From the NCBI GenBank assembly GCA_027485735.1, contig JAIXQM010000141.1, positions 1-52,233 of the forward strand: a stretch of 52,233 nt of DNA, given 5' to 3'. The notes beneath the pieces were generated by a model that was given only the letters and a program-made list of their open reading frames with translations, did no database searches and was not told the DNA's origin. The position numbers and the translations under genes are program-made. The DNA comes from Sphingomonadales bacterium. Its GTDB lineage: Bacteria; Pseudomonadota; Alphaproteobacteria; Sphingomonadales; Sphingomonadaceae. This document shows, piece after piece, positions 1 through 8,628 of this stretch; within the stretch, counting starts at the first letter, position 1, and every line of letters starts with the position of its first letter.

Positions 1-384
1 CGGCGCAAAGGCCGGCGACGGATTGGGCGCATCATCCAGGCCCCACATCTTTTCCAGATTGTAGAAGGCGCGCACATCCGGGCGGAACAGGTGAACGATG
101 ATGTCCCCGCAATCGATCAACACCCAATCGGCGGCGGGCAGGCCCTGCACACGGGCGGTGCGGCGGAAATCGGCCTTCATCTTGTCGGCGATCTTCACCG
201 CCATTGATGCCACCTGCCGGCCACTGCGGCCGCTGGCGATCACCATGAAATCGGCAATGCTGGTCTTGCCGGCAAGCGGGATGGAAACGGGATCCACGGC
301 CTGATCATCGTCCAGGCTCTTCATGATCATGGCGTGGAGCTCGTCCACGCGGTCAGTCTTGGTCAAACGAACGTGCCTTTTCAT
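1..384 (-). CDS. rsfS: Ribosome silencing factor RsfS (3' end cut by window edge)
   Basis: RsfS (Iojap/DUF143 family) binds ribosomal protein L14 and blocks subunit joining when nutrients are short. The visible 128 codons contain the family core: SIADFMVIASGRSGRQV, then ADWVLIDCGDIIVHLF and RAFYNLEKMWG. The frame stays open to base 1, so the C-terminus lies outside the window. The start is uncertain. ATG at 384 overlaps the end of nadD by 32 bases, TTG at 366 overlaps by 14, and ATGs at 330 and 324 would cut into the first helix, so I prefer 384 or 366. It is the last visible gene of the rplU-to-rsfS run; nadD-rsfS adjacency is common in bacteria. Confidence 0.9.
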   Translation of the reverse strand, partial: MKRHVRLTKTDRVDELHAMIMKSLDDDQAVDPVSIPLAGKTSIADFMVIASGRSGRQVASMAVKIADKMKADFRRTARVQGLPAADWVLIDCGDIIVHLFRPDVRAFYNLEKMWGLDDAPNPSPAFAP

Positions 385-958
385 CAAATCGGGCTGCTTT
401 GGCCCAGCCGGGATCGGCGCTGCGGATCTCTGTAGCCGATTCCGGCCGCAAACGGGAGTGCAAGCTGATTATCGCTGGCAGAGCGGCCTGCGTCCAGCGG
501 GAAGGCTTGGCTGGCGACCAGCCGGACCAGCTCAGCGCCGGGGCGCCAAGCAGCGAAACGCCGGGGCGCGGCACGACGGCGAGCGGCACGGCACGCAGGA
601 AATGCCGCCAGCGGCGCCAGCGGTGCAGTTCGGCAACGATGTCACTGCCGGCCAGCCAGACGAACTGGTGCTGCGGGAAGCGGCGCTGCAAGGCCGCCAC
701 CGTATCGACGGCGAAACGCGTGCCGAGCTGTTCCTCCAGTGCGGTCACCTTGATGCGCGGGTGGCGGGCGACGGCATTCGCCCGTGCCACCCGTGTAGCC
801 AGTGGCGCCATGCCGGCCGCCGATTTCAACGGGTTGAGCGGCGAAACCAGCCACCAGACGGCGTCGAGCTGCAACTGCTGCAGTGCCACCAGGCTGATAT
901 GCCGGTGCGCGCCGTGCGCCGGATTGAAGCTGCCGCCCAGAAGGCCGATGCGGGCCAT
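353..958 (-). CDS. nadD: Nicotinate-nucleotide adenylyltransferase NadD
   Basis: NadD transfers AMP from ATP to nicotinate mononucleotide in NAD synthesis. The 201-aa product opens with the nucleotidyltransferase motif LLGGSFNPAH and carries a late SATEIR segment matching the usual ISSTxIR motif. The family HxGH motif reads H-G-A-H here, so the usual glycine is replaced by alanine. WLAGSDIV matches the conserved mid-domain strand. The ATG at 958 shares one base with the proA stop (TGATG), which indicates translational coupling, and the 3' end overlaps rsfS. Length is normal for the family. Confidence 0.92.
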   Translation of the reverse strand: MARIGLLGGSFNPAHGAHRHISLVALQQLQLDAVWWLVSPLNPLKSAAGMAPLATRVARANAVARHPRIKVTALEEQLGTRFAVDTVAALQRRFPQHQFVWLAGSDIVAELHRWRRWRHFLRAVPLAVVPRPGVSLLGAPALSWSGWSPAKPSRWTQAALPAIISLHSRLRPESATEIRSADPGWAKAARFDEKARSFDQD

Positions 959-2205
959 CAGGGCCTGACCTGGCCCGACCCACGCACGATGGTCTTGAAG
1001 ATCGTCAAGCCCTCCAGCGCCACCGGGCCGCGGGCGTGCAGGCGGCCCGTGGCTATGCCGATCTCGGCACCAAAGCCGAATTCCCCGCCATCGGCAAACT
1101 GGGTGGAGGCATTGTGCAGCACGATGGCCGAATCGACACGGGCAAGGAACCGCTCGGCCACGGCGGCATCTTCGGCCACGATCGAATCGGTGTGCTGGCT
1201 GCCGTGGGCGGCGATATGGGCGATGGCGCCATCCACGCCAGTGACTTCGGCGACGCTGGCGATGGCGTCGAGATATTCGGTGTCCCAATCCTGCGGCGCG
1301 GCGGGTTTCACGCGTGCATCCAGCGCCTGCACCGCTGCATCGCCGCGCACTTCGCACGGCCCCTCCAGCAGCGCCGTCACCAGTCGCTGCTTCAGCGCAG
1401 CGGGCGCCGCAGCATCGATCAGCAGCGTCTCCATCGATCCGCACACCGCCGTGCGGCGCAGCTTGCTGTTGATCACGATTGCCACGGCCTTTTCGGGATC
1501 GGCGCTGGCATCGACATAGACATGATTGATGCCATCAAGGTGGGCCAGCACCGGCACCCGCGCCTCTTGCTGCACGCGCGCCACCAGCCCCTTGCCGCCG
1601 CGCGGGATGATCACGTCGATCAGGCCATGCGCGGCCAGCATCTCGCCGACCAGCGCCCGGTCGCCGGCCGGCACCATCTGGACGGCGGCGGCCGGCAGGC
1701 CGGCTTCGCGCAGGCCGTGGGCCATGCAATCCAACAGCACCGCGTTGGACCGCGCCGCTTCCGAACCGCCGCGCAGCAGGCAGGCATTGCCGGCCATCAG
1801 GCACAGGGCGGCCGCATCGGCGGTCACGCCCGGCCGGCTTTCATAGATGATGCCGATCACGCCCAGCGGCACCCGCACGCGTTCGAACTGCAGGCCATTG
1901 GGTTGGCTCCAGCGCGCGATCACCGCGCCCACCGGATCTGCAAGGCCGGCAACCGCCGCGACACCGCCGGCAGCCGCCATGACACGGCCGGCATCCAGCG
2001 CCAGCCGATCGACCAGTGCCGGCGTCATTCCGGCCGCTTTTGCCGCCGCCACATCGGCGGCATTGGCGCTCAGCAGTTCTTCACTGCGGGCCCGGATCGC
2101 GTCGGCCGCGGTGCGAATCGCCAGCGCCTTCTGCGCGGTCGGCGCTGCGGCCAGCGTCGGCAGGGCCAACCGCGCCGCGCGGGCCATATCGGCAATCAGG
2201 CTCAT
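958..2205 (-). CDS. proA: Glutamate-5-semialdehyde dehydrogenase (gamma-glutamyl phosphate reductase) ProA
   Basis: ProA reduces gamma-glutamyl phosphate to glutamate-5-semialdehyde with NADPH, the second step of proline synthesis. The 415-aa length is typical. Visible family features are [15 protein letters not shown], the nucleotide-binding loop [21 protein letters not shown], and the catalytic cysteine in [13 protein letters not shown]. The start ATG overlaps the proB stop by four bases (ATGA), so proB and proA are almost certainly one translationally coupled unit. The stop touches the nadD start. Confidence 0.96.
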   Translation of the reverse strand: MSLIADMARAARLALPTLAAAPTAQKALAIRTAADAIRARSEELLSANAADVAAAKAAGMTPALVDRLALDAGRVMAAAGGVAAVAGLADPVGAVIARWSQPNGLQFERVRVPLGVIGIIYESRPGVTADAAALCLMAGNACLLRGGSEAARSNAVLLDCMAHGLREAGLPAAAVQMVPAGDRALVGEMLAAHGLIDVIIPRGGKGLVARVQQEARVPVLAHLDGINHVYVDASADPEKAVAIVINSKLRRTAVCGSMETLLIDAAAPAALKQRLVTALLEGPCEVRGDAAVQALDARVKPAAPQDWDTEYLDAIASVAEVTGVDGAIAHIAAHGSQHTDSIVAEDAAVAERFLARVDSAIVLHNASTQFADGGEFGFGAEIGIATGRLHARGPVALEGLTIFKTIVRGSGQVRP

Positions 2206-3347
2206 ATCAGCACCAGGTGATCAGCATGGACAAGAGCCGCACGCGGCGCATAGCCCAGCACCAGGCCTTGCGCTTCATTGCGCAAACCCATGATCTTGCA
2301 GGCATCTTCGGCATCGTAGCCAGCCAGCCCGCGGCCGAGCAGTTCGCCTTCAGAACCCATGATCGCCACCACGTCACCGCGCTTGAACCGCCCATCCACA
2401 CCGCGCACACCAGCGGCGAGCAACGACGCGCCGCGCTTCAGCGCCACAGCAGCGCCGGCATCAACCACCAGCGCACCAGCCACCGTGATTCGCCCGGCCA
2501 GCCAGGCCTTGCGGCCCTTGGCCGCGCGCGGCGGCAAGAAAAGCGTGCCACCACAATGGGTTGCAAAATGGGTCAATGGCCGTTCCACCCGACCATCGCA
2601 GATCGCCAGCGCGATGCCGGCAGCCCCGGCCATGCGTGCGGCGAGCAATTTTGCCGCCATACCGCCCGAACCCATGCCCGATCGGGTTTCGCCGGTTGCC
2701 ATCGCCATGATGTCGGGGGTGAGCGACTTCACCACCGACAGGCGTTGCGCGGTGGGATCGGTGGCCGGATTGGCGGTGTAGAGACCATCAACGTCGGACA
2801 GCAGGATCACCCCGCTCGCTCCCGCCGCCTGGGCCGCCCGCGCCGCCAGCCGATCATTGTCGCCAAAGCGGATCTCGGTGGTGGCCACCGTGTCATTCTC
2901 GTTCAGCACCGGTACCGCGCCCAGATCGAGCAGGCGGGCAATGGTGGCCGCGACGTTCAAATAGCGCCGCCGGTCTTCCAGATCGCCCAGGGTGAGCAGC
3001 ACCTGTGCCGCCGTCAGGCCCTGTGCGGCCAGCAAAGCTTCCCATACGCCCGCCAGTGCCACCTGCCCGACAGCGGCAGCGGCCTGTGCGTCTTCAAGGC
3101 TGGCGCGGCCGCCCTTTTCTAGGCCCAGCCGACGCGCCCCCAGGGCAATGGCGCCGGACGACACAATGACGATCTGCTGGCCCTGTTGGCGGCGCTCGGC
3201 GATATCGGCGACCATGCCGGCCAGCCACGCGCTGCGCACCGCGCCCGCTGCGTCCACAAGCAGGGACGAGCCGATCTTTACCACCAGCCGCGGGCAGCTG
3301 GCCGGGTCGAACTGGCGAGCCGGGATGCCGTCTAGAGCGGTGACCAC
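2202..3347 (-). CDS. proB: Glutamate 5-kinase ProB with C-terminal PUA domain
   Basis: ProB phosphorylates glutamate, the committed and usually proline-inhibited step of proline synthesis. The amino-acid-kinase domain (about residues 18-265) starts with [10 protein letters not shown] and contains [27 protein letters not shown] and [12 protein letters not shown]. Residues from about 280 form a PUA domain ([22 protein letters not shown]), as in the long form of ProB; the total is 381 aa. The start is GTG at 3347, inside the last 16 bases of obgE, with no better alternative before the kinase strand. It is coupled to proA downstream. Confidence 0.95.
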   Translation of the reverse strand: MVTALDGIPARQFDPASCPRLVVKIGSSLLVDAAGAVRSAWLAGMVADIAERRQQGQQIVIVSSGAIALGARRLGLEKGGRASLEDAQAAAAVGQVALAGVWEALLAAQGLTAAQVLLTLGDLEDRRRYLNVAATIARLLDLGAVPVLNENDTVATTEIRFGDNDRLAARAAQAAGASGVILLSDVDGLYTANPATDPTAQRLSVVKSLTPDIMAMATGETRSGMGSGGMAAKLLAARMAGAAGIALAICDGRVERPLTHFATHCGGTLFLPPRAAKGRKAWLAGRITVAGALVVDAGAAVALKRGASLLAAGVRGVDGRFKRGDVVAIMGSEGELLGRGLAGYDAEDACKIMGLRNEAQGLVLGYAPRAALVHADHLVLI

Positions 3348-4366
3348 GATTTGTCCGATTCCACCTTCATCGCCTGCGCGCGGCCGGCGATCTCCATCAG
3401 CTTGTCGAGCACTGGCTCGACGCCCTGCGTGGTGGCGGCGCTGACGGTGTAGACATGCTGACCGCTCGCCTTTTCCAGCGCACGCTTCTTGGCGGCCAAA
3501 GCCTGCGGCGTGACCAGATCGACCTTGGACAGAGCGAGAATCTCCGGCTTGTTTTCAAGCCCGCCGCCATAGGCCGCCAGTTCTTCGCGCACCACGCGCC
3601 ATTGGTCGACCGGGCCAGGCTGGCTGGCATCGACCAGGTGGAGCAGCACCCGGCAGCGCTCGATATGGCCAAGGAAGCGATCACCGATGCCCACACCTTC
3701 GGCGGCGCCGGCGATAAGGCCGGGAATATCGGCCATCACCAGTTCCTGGCCCTTGTGGGCGACAACACCAAGCTGCGGCTTCAGCGTCGTGAAGGCATAA
3801 TTGCCAACTTTGGCCTTGGTGTTGGAAATGGCATTGATCAGGCTGGACTTGCCGGCGTTCGGCTGCCCGACCAAGCCGACATCGGCAAGCAGCTTCAGCC
3901 GCAGCCAGATCCACATTTCCTTGCCCGGAAAACCGGCCTGGAACTGGCGCGGAGCGCGGTTGGTACTGGTCTTGTAGTGGTCGTTGCCCTTGCCGCCGTC
4001 GCCGCCCTTCATCAGGATGGCGCGCTGGCCAACGCGGGTCATGTCGACGATCAACGTGCGGTCTTCATCATCGGCCAGAATCTGCGTGCCCACCGGCACC
4101 TTGATCAGCAGATCATCGCCGCCCGGCCCGGTGCGGTTGCGGCCCATGCCGTGGGCGCCGCGCTTGGCCTTGAAATGCTGGGTGTAGCGGAAATCGATCA
4201 GCGTATTGAGGCCATCGACACATTCGAAAATGATGTCACCGCCCTTGCCGCCGTCGCCGCCATCGGGGCCGCCATATTCCACGAACTTCTCGCGCCGGAA
4301 CGACACGGCCCCATCGCCCCCGGTACCGGAGGCAACGAAAATCTTGGCCTGATCGAGAAAGTGCAT
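3332..4366 (-). CDS. obgE: Obg-family GTPase ObgE/CgtA
   Basis: Obg is an essential GTPase acting in 50S assembly and the stringent response. The 344-aa protein has the glycine-rich Obg fold (residues 1 to about 158: ASGTGGDGAVSFRREK, GGPDGGDGGKGGD) followed by the G domain, with P-loop GQPNAGKSS, switch-II motif DIPGLI and base-recognition motif SKVD. It lacks the C-terminal OCT domain found in some Gram-positives, as expected here. It follows rplU-rpmA, the standard bacterial order. A terminator-like hairpin separates it from rpmA, so part of its expression may come from read-through or a local promoter. Its stop lies inside proB. Confidence 0.96.
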   Translation of the reverse strand: MHFLDQAKIFVASGTGGDGAVSFRREKFVEYGGPDGGDGGKGGDIIFECVDGLNTLIDFRYTQHFKAKRGAHGMGRNRTGPGGDDLLIKVPVGTQILADDEDRTLIVDMTRVGQRAILMKGGDGGKGNDHYKTSTNRAPRQFQAGFPGKEMWIWLRLKLLADVGLVGQPNAGKSSLINAISNTKAKVGNYAFTTLKPQLGVVAHKGQELVMADIPGLIAGAAEGVGIGDRFLGHIERCRVLLHLVDASQPGPVDQWRVVREELAAYGGGLENKPEILALSKVDLVTPQALAAKKRALEKASGQHVYTVSAATTQGVEPVLDKLMEIAGRAQAMKVESDKSWSPL

Positions 4367-4381
4367 GGCTAGGGTCCAAAC

Positions 4382-4414
4382 AAAAAGGGAGCCGGTCGCC
4401 CAGCTCCCCTTTTT
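4382..4414 (-). terminator. Intrinsic terminator after rpmA
   Basis: GGGAGC at 4387-4392 pairs with GCTCCC at 4403-4408. Read on the minus strand, the stem is followed by a T run (4386-4382). It lies between rpmA and obgE and would reduce transcription into obgE and the proline genes relative to the ribosomal protein genes. Confidence 0.7.
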
Positions 4415-4435
4415 TCAAGCGGAAAAGAGCCGGGC

Positions 4436-4711
4436 TTATTCAGCCGCGAGCGGTTCCGCCACCGGGTTGACCGACACATATTTGCGGCCGAGCTTGCCGG
4501 TGTGGAATTCCACGGTGCCGGTTTCCAGCGCATACAAGGTGTGATCCTTGCCGATGCCGACATTGCGGCCTGCATGCGTGGGGGTGCCACGCTGACGGAT
4601 GATGATCGTGCCGGCGTTTACCGCCTGGCCGCCGAAGCGCTTCACGCCAAGGCGCTTGCTTTCCGAATCGCGGCCGTTCCGGGACGAGCCGCCTGCTTTC
4701 TTGTGAGCCAT
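4436..4711 (-). CDS. rpmA: 50S ribosomal protein L27
   Basis: L27 sits at the peptidyl-transferase centre of the 50S subunit. The 91-aa product begins [19 protein letters not shown] and continues with [10 protein letters not shown] and [12 protein letters not shown], the hallmark L27 sequence. The N-terminus begins directly with the mature-type sequence and has no cleavable Firmicutes-type extension. A purine-rich GGGAG precedes the ATG. It lies 26 bases after rplU in a two-gene ribosomal operon. Confidence 0.98.
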   Translation of the reverse strand: MAHKKAGGSSRNGRDSESKRLGVKRFGGQAVNAGTIIIRQRGTPTHAGRNVGIGKDHTLYALETGTVEFHTGKLGRKYVSVNPVAEPLAAE

Positions 4712-4737
4712 GGTGGGTTGCTCCCTTTACGCGACGG

Positions 4738-5025
4738 TCAGGCGACCGAGGTGATCTTGATGACCGTCAGCTGCTGACGGTGGCCATTGCGGCGGCGATA
4801 ATTGTGGCGACGCTTCTTCTTGAAGATGATGATCTTGTCGCTCTTGGTCTGAGCCACGATTTCGGCCTTCACGGCACCACCCATAGTGAGCGCGGCGCCT
4901 TCGCCGGTCATCAGGGTTTCGAGGGCGACGGCAGTGCCGGCTTCCCCTTCGATCTTTTCGACGATGATCTTGTCACCATCGGCGACCCGGTATTGCTTAC
5001 CGCCGGTGCGCACCACTGCGAACAT
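4738..5025 (-). CDS. rplU: 50S ribosomal protein L21
   Basis: L21 binds 23S rRNA and L20. I start it at ATG 5025, giving [20 protein letters not shown], the canonical N-terminus; an in-frame ATG at 5058 would add 11 non-conserved residues. The C-terminal half has the basic run [17 protein letters not shown] typical of L21. The product is 95 aa. It leads the minus-strand operon rplU-rpmA-obgE-proB-proA-nadD-rsfS, and a good promoter lies about 80 bases upstream. Confidence 0.97.
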   Translation of the reverse strand: MFAVVRTGGKQYRVADGDKIIVEKIEGEAGTAVALETLMTGEGAALTMGGAVKAEIVAQTKSDKIIIFKKKRRHNYRRRNGHRQQLTVIKITSVA

Positions 5026-5104
5026 GGTTGGAGCCTTGAGGTTAGAAGTTTCAAACAAGTCGCGGCGCCAGAATCAGGTGATTCCGGCCCCGAACGAAGG
5101 CGCG

Positions 5105-5133
5105 GCACTAGAGGATGGTCCAAATCTTGTCAA
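5105..5133 (-). promoter_or_regulatory. Sigma-70-type promoter of rplU-rpmA
   Basis: On the minus strand TTGACA (5133-5128) is separated by 17 bases from TAGTGC (5110-5105). The -35 box is a consensus match and the spacing is ideal. It would start transcription about 70 bases upstream of rplU. Confidence 0.6.
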
Positions 5134-5236
5134 CGCCGGCATTGCAGGGCCGCTCATGCGTTGCGGCCGGCTTCGGCACGTTTGCCAGCGCGTGCCCTCT
5201 TTTGCGGCGCTGCAACTTGATGCACAAGGGCAGGCA

Positions 5237-5581
5237 GTGACCCGCCGCCGTCTCCTGTTGATCGTCGCTGCCTTCGTGGCCGGCGGCATTGCCATGCTCA
5301 GCCTGTATGATCCGGCAATTGATCCGCAAGCGGCCGCAGCACTGGCCGATCGGCTGGCCACCGAATATCATCGCCAATCCGGCAACCCGCGCGCCGCTTT
5401 TGCCGCCCGCGAGGGCCGGCAATGGGCCGATGGCTGGGAATTCCGCTGGCGCTATCGCCCGTGCCCGGAATTCGCCTCGCTGCGCGTGTGGATCAGCCGC
5501 AATGGCCGCCGCGCCAGCTATGCCGAGTTCCCCGACTGCGCTCCAGTCACCGGCCTGCCGGCCGATCCGCGCAAGACCTGA
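5237..5581 (+). CDS. Small membrane-anchored protein of unknown function
   Basis: I do not recognise this 114-aa protein. It has a basic N-terminus (VTRRR) followed by one hydrophobic segment (LLLIVAAFVAGGIAML), giving a single-pass anchor or uncleaved signal. The rest is a roughly 90-residue domain presumably in the periplasm, with WEFRWRYRPC and a second Cys near the end (FPDC) that could form a disulfide. I choose GTG 5237 because AAGGGCAGG lies just upstream; an in-frame ATG at 5156 would give an unlikely N-terminus. It is divergent from rplU and ends at a bidirectional terminator. Confidence 0.6.
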   Translation: MTRRRLLLIVAAFVAGGIAMLSLYDPAIDPQAAAALADRLATEYHRQSGNPRAAFAAREGRQWADGWEFRWRYRPCPEFASLRVWISRNGRRASYAEFPDCAPVTGLPADPRKT

Positions 5582-5587
5582 ACGAAA

Positions 5588-5620
5588 AAGGCCGGCCCGA
5601 TTTGGCGGACCGGCCTTGTT
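5588..5620. terminator. Bidirectional hairpin terminator between convergent genes
   Basis: AAGGCCGG at 5588-5595 pairs with CCGGCCTT at 5610-5617. A-rich sequence lies on the left and a T-rich stretch on the right, so it can stop transcription from both the plus-strand gene at 5237 and the minus-strand gene ending at 5642. Confidence 0.65.
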
Positions 5621-5641
5621 CTTGCCCAAAGGCGGGCCCGT

Positions 5642-6226
5642 TCAGGCCGCGCCAATGGCGTGCTGTGCGATCATGCAATAAAGCATGGGGAACGACAGCA
5701 GGAAGTTGGTGCGCGAAAAGATCATCGCGGTGGTACCAGCCTTGGCCTTCTGCTCCGGCGTGCCATCCACGATGCCCAGCGCAATTTTTTGGTTCGGCCA
5801 GATCAGGAACCACACGTTGAAAGCCATGATCAGGCCCAGCCACATACCCAGACCGATCACGCGCTGGCCCTCCTGGAAGGTGAGGCCCTCAATCAGGTTG
5901 GCACCCGAAAGGCCGATGCCGGCCACCACGGTGAGCAGCGAGCCGTGGCGGAAATAGAGCAACGCCTTGGGGGCGATATATTTGGTCACGCCTGGCTTCA
6001 ACTCGGCAGGAACCGACGGCATGGTCGGGATCTGCACAAAGTTGAAATAATAGAGCAAGCCGATCCACAGGATGCCGGCCCAGACGTGGATGACGCGCAG
6101 GAAACCAGCCACCCACGAACCGGCGTCTGCCGCGATCAGTCCGCCATGGAACGCGACAATGACGGCGACCATTGCCAGCAGTCCGATCAACAGCGCGTTG
6201 GAGAGTTTGCCTAGTATTGCAGCCAT
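5642..6226 (-). CDS. Urate hydroxylase PuuD-like membrane protein (N-terminal membrane domain only)
   Basis: This 194-aa protein has about five membrane segments (ALLIGLLAMVAVIVAFHGG, VIHVWAGILWIGLLYYFNF, GSLLTVVAGIGLSG, GMWLGLIMAFNVWFLIWP, LLSFPMLYCMIAQ). It resembles the membrane domain of PuuD/DUF989, a membrane urate oxidase whose full form also has a C-terminal cytochrome c domain. That domain is absent here, so urate oxidation cannot be assumed; a heme-binding or electron-transfer role for the membrane His residues is inference. The start is ATG 6226; longer frames upstream lack conservation. It has its own promoter and no purine-degradation neighbours. Confidence 0.75.
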   Translation of the reverse strand: MAAILGKLSNALLIGLLAMVAVIVAFHGGLIAADAGSWVAGFLRVIHVWAGILWIGLLYYFNFVQIPTMPSVPAELKPGVTKYIAPKALLYFRHGSLLTVVAGIGLSGANLIEGLTFQEGQRVIGLGMWLGLIMAFNVWFLIWPNQKIALGIVDGTPEQKAKAGTTAMIFSRTNFLLSFPMLYCMIAQHAIGAA

Positions 6227-6259
6227 GGTTGAATGCCCCGAAAAATTGCAGTTGGGCAT

Positions 6260-6288
6260 CCTATAGGCGACCGGAAAGCTCTTGTTAA
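6260..6288 (-). promoter_or_regulatory. Promoter of the PuuD-like gene
   Basis: On the minus strand TTAACA (6288-6283), a 17-base spacer and TATAGG (6265-6260) form a sigma-70-like promoter about 35 bases before the start codon at 6226. Confidence 0.5.
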
Positions 6289-6319
6289 CCCCGGTGCGAC
6301 GACTCGTGGGCGACACCCC

Positions 6320-6348
6320 TTGCTGCATCTGTGCAACTGGCGTATAGC
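6320..6348 (+). promoter_or_regulatory. Promoter of the rimP-nusA-infB operon
   Basis: TTGCTG (6320-6325), a 17-base spacer and TATAGC (6343-6348) fit a sigma-70-type promoter about 100 bases upstream of rimP. It is back to back with the promoter of the divergent PuuD-like gene. I see no tRNA or other gene in the 6227-6455 intergenic stretch. Confidence 0.5.
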
Positions 6349-6455
6349 GCCGCTCGTTCCTGCATGGCTGATGGTTTGCAGGCTGCGCCGCTCCGCCGCG
6401 CAGCACTCAAACCGCTTGTCCGTGTGTTTGCCCTTGTCACCGGAGTCGCCTTTCC

Positions 6456-7049
6456 TTGGTCCAGACCGATCTTGATGCCCGCCTCACGGCCATCATCGCC
6501 CCCGTTGTGGCGGCGATGGGGCTTGATCTGGTGCGCGTCATGCTGTCGGGCCAGCCGGGCAGCCTCACCCTGCAGGTGATGGCCGAAGACCCGGCCACCG
6601 GCCAGTTGACCATCGATCAGTGCGCTCGCCTGTCCCGCGCGCTCGATCAGCCGCTTGATGAAACGGATCCGATCGCCGGAGAATATGCGCTGGAGGTGTC
6701 CTCGCCCGGGATCGACCGCCCGCTCACCCGCGCGAAGGATTGGCAGGACTGGGCAGGCCATGAAGTGCGCCTGAAACTGGAGCCAAAGGTGGAAGGCCGC
6801 GCCCGCCTGCACGGCGAAATCGTGGGCCTTGATGGCGGGGACGCGCTGGTGAAGATGAAGGGCAGCACCCTGGAAGGCGACAGCGTGCTGCGCTTGCCCC
6901 TGTCCCACATCAGCGGCGCCAAGCTCGTGCTGACCGCTCGGCTGATTGCTACAACCAAACCGCTGGACCCCACCGGCGCCGACGAAATCATCGAAAGCAG
7001 CCCCGATGGGGCTGCCGTCAACGACAATGAAATCTCCACGGAGGATTGA
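6456..7049 (+). CDS. rimP: Ribosome maturation factor RimP
   Basis: RimP is needed for 30S maturation, assisting uS12 binding. The 197-aa protein has the N-terminal alpha/beta domain (LDARLTAIIAPVVAAMGLDLVRV), the conserved ALEVSSPGIDRPL, and a C-terminal SH3-like domain ending LPLSHISGAKLVLT. The acidic tail after about residue 165 makes it longer than the E. coli protein. The start is TTG 6456, preceded by CGGAG at good spacing. It is the first gene of the rimP-nusA-ylxR-infB-rbfA-truB operon, with only one base between its stop and the nusA start. Confidence 0.95.
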   Translation: MVQTDLDARLTAIIAPVVAAMGLDLVRVMLSGQPGSLTLQVMAEDPATGQLTIDQCARLSRALDQPLDETDPIAGEYALEVSSPGIDRPLTRAKDWQDWAGHEVRLKLEPKVEGRARLHGEIVGLDGGDALVKMKGSTLEGDSVLRLPLSHISGAKLVLTARLIATTKPLDPTGADEIIESSPDGAAVNDNEISTED

Positions 7050-7050
7050 G

Positions 7051-8628
7051 ATGGCCACCGCAACTGCCCTCACCGCCAACCGCGCCGAACTGCTGGCTAT
7101 TGCCGATGCCGTCGCCCGCGAAAAATCAATCGATCGCGCCATCGTGATCGAGGCGATGGAAGACGCCATTCAGCGCGCCGCCCGTGCCCGCTATGGTGCC
7201 GAAAACGACATCCGCGCCAAGATCGATTCCAAGTCTGGTGAAACCCGCCTGTGGCGCGTGCTGGAAGTGGTGGAAGAGCCGGAAGATTTCTTCAAGCAGA
7301 TCAGCCTGAAGGATGCGCTGAAGAAGGACAAGACCGCCGAACTGGGCAGTTTTGTCGTCGATCCGCTGCCGCCGGTCGAATTCGGCCGCATTGCCGCGCA
7401 GGGTGCCAAGCAGGTGATCGTGCAGAAGGTGCGCGATGCCGAGCGTGAGCGCCAGTATGAAGAATTCAAGGACCGTCAGGGCGAGATCATCACCGGCGTC
7501 GTCAAGCGCGCCGAGTTCGGCCACGTGGTGGTCGATCTGGGCAAGGCCGAAGGCGTCATCCGCCGCGACCAGCAGATTCCGCGCGAAGTGCTGAAGCCGG
7601 GTGACCGCGTGCGCAGCCTGATCCTGTCCGTCCGCCGCGAACCCCGTGGGCCGCAGATCTTCCTGTCCCGCGCCCACGGCGATTACATGAAGAAGCTGTT
7701 CGCCCAGGAAGTGCCGGAAATCTATGACGGCATCATCGAAATCATGGCCGTCGCCCGCGATCCGGGCAGCCGCGCCAAGATCGGCGTGATCAGCCGCGAT
7801 GGCTCGATCGATCCGGTTGGCGCCTGCGTCGGCATGAAGGGCAGCCGCGTGCAGGCCGTCGTGCAGGAATTGCAGGGCGAAAAGATCGACATCATCCCCT
7901 GGTCGCCCGACACCGCCACCTTCGTGGTCAACGCGCTGCAGCCGGCGGAAGTCACCAAGGTCGTGCTTGATGAAGAAGAAGGCCGCATCGATGTGGTTGT
8001 GCCCGACGATCAGCTCAGCCTGGCCATCGGCCGCCGCGGCCAGAACGTGCGTCTGGCCAGTGCGCTGACCGGCAAGCAGATCGACATCATGACCGAAGCC
8101 GACGAAAGCGAGCGCCGGCAGAAGGAATTCGTCGAGAAATCCGAACTGTTCCAGACCGAGCTGGATGTCGATGAAACCTTGGCCCAGTTGCTGGTCGCCG
8201 AAGGCTTCTCCGAACTGGAAGAAGTGGCTTACGTTGATCTGGCCGAAGTCGCCAGCATCGAAGGCTTCGACGACGATCTCGCCACCGAATTGCAGAACCG
8301 CGCTGTCGAGGCGCTGGAGCGCCGTGAAGCCGCTGCCCGTGAAGAACGGCGCGGCCTGGGCGTGGAAGATGATGTCGCCGCCATCGAAGGCCTGACCGAA
8401 GCCATGCTGGTGGTGCTCGGCAAGAAGGGCATCAAGACGCTTGATGACCTCGGCGATCTGGCCACCGACGAACTGGTTGGCCGTTCGGGATTGCTCAAGG
8501 AATTCAGCCTGTCGGATGATGATGGCAATCGCATCATCATGGCCGCCCGCGCGCATTGGTTCGAAGACGAGGCTGACGCCTCTTCGGGGTTCGCCGAGGA
8601 GGACGCGTCGGCGGATGGAAACCAATGA
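7051..8628 (+). CDS. nusA: Transcription termination/antitermination protein NusA
   Basis: NusA binds RNA polymerase and nascent RNA, modulating pausing, termination and antitermination. From ATG 7051 (GGAGG upstream) the 525-aa product shows the N-terminal domain (IVIEAMEDAIQRAARARYG), the S1 domain around GEIITGVVKRAEFGHVVVDLG, and two KH domains (IGVISRDGSIDPVGACVGMKGSRV; LAIGRRGQNVRLASALTGK). Two C-terminal helix-hairpin-helix-type repeats follow (about residues 365-510), with an acidic end. The long C-terminal region is normal for alphaproteobacteria. Its last 14 bases overlap the next gene. Confidence 0.97.
   Translation: MATATALTANRAELLAIADAVAREKSIDRAIVIEAMEDAIQRAARARYGAENDIRAKIDSKSGETRLWRVLEVVEEPEDFFKQISLKDALKKDKTAELGSFVVDPLPPVEFGRIAAQGAKQVIVQKVRDAERERQYEEFKDRQGEIITGVVKRAEFGHVVVDLGKAEGVIRRDQQIPREVLKPGDRVRSLILSVRREPRGPQIFLSRAHGDYMKKLFAQEVPEIYDGIIEIMAVARDPGSRAKIGVISRDGSIDPVGACVGMKGSRVQAVVQELQGEKIDIIPWSPDTATFVVNALQPAEVTKVVLDEEEGRIDVVVPDDQLSLAIGRRGQNVRLASALTGKQIDIMTEADESERRQKEFVEKSELFQTELDVDETLAQLLVAEGFSELEEVAYVDLAEVASIEGFDDDLATELQNRAVEALERREAAAREERRGLGVEDDVAAIEGLTEAMLVVLGKKGIKTLDDLGDLATDELVGRSGLLKEFSLSDDDGNRIIMAARAHWFEDEADASSGFAEEDASADGNQ

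Noticed and set aside
3332-3341. Partial copy of the 93-bp element arm (CTAGAGCGGT) at the obgE stop
   Set aside because: Only about 10 bases match, with no inverted partner nearby, so it is likely chance or a very degenerate remnant.
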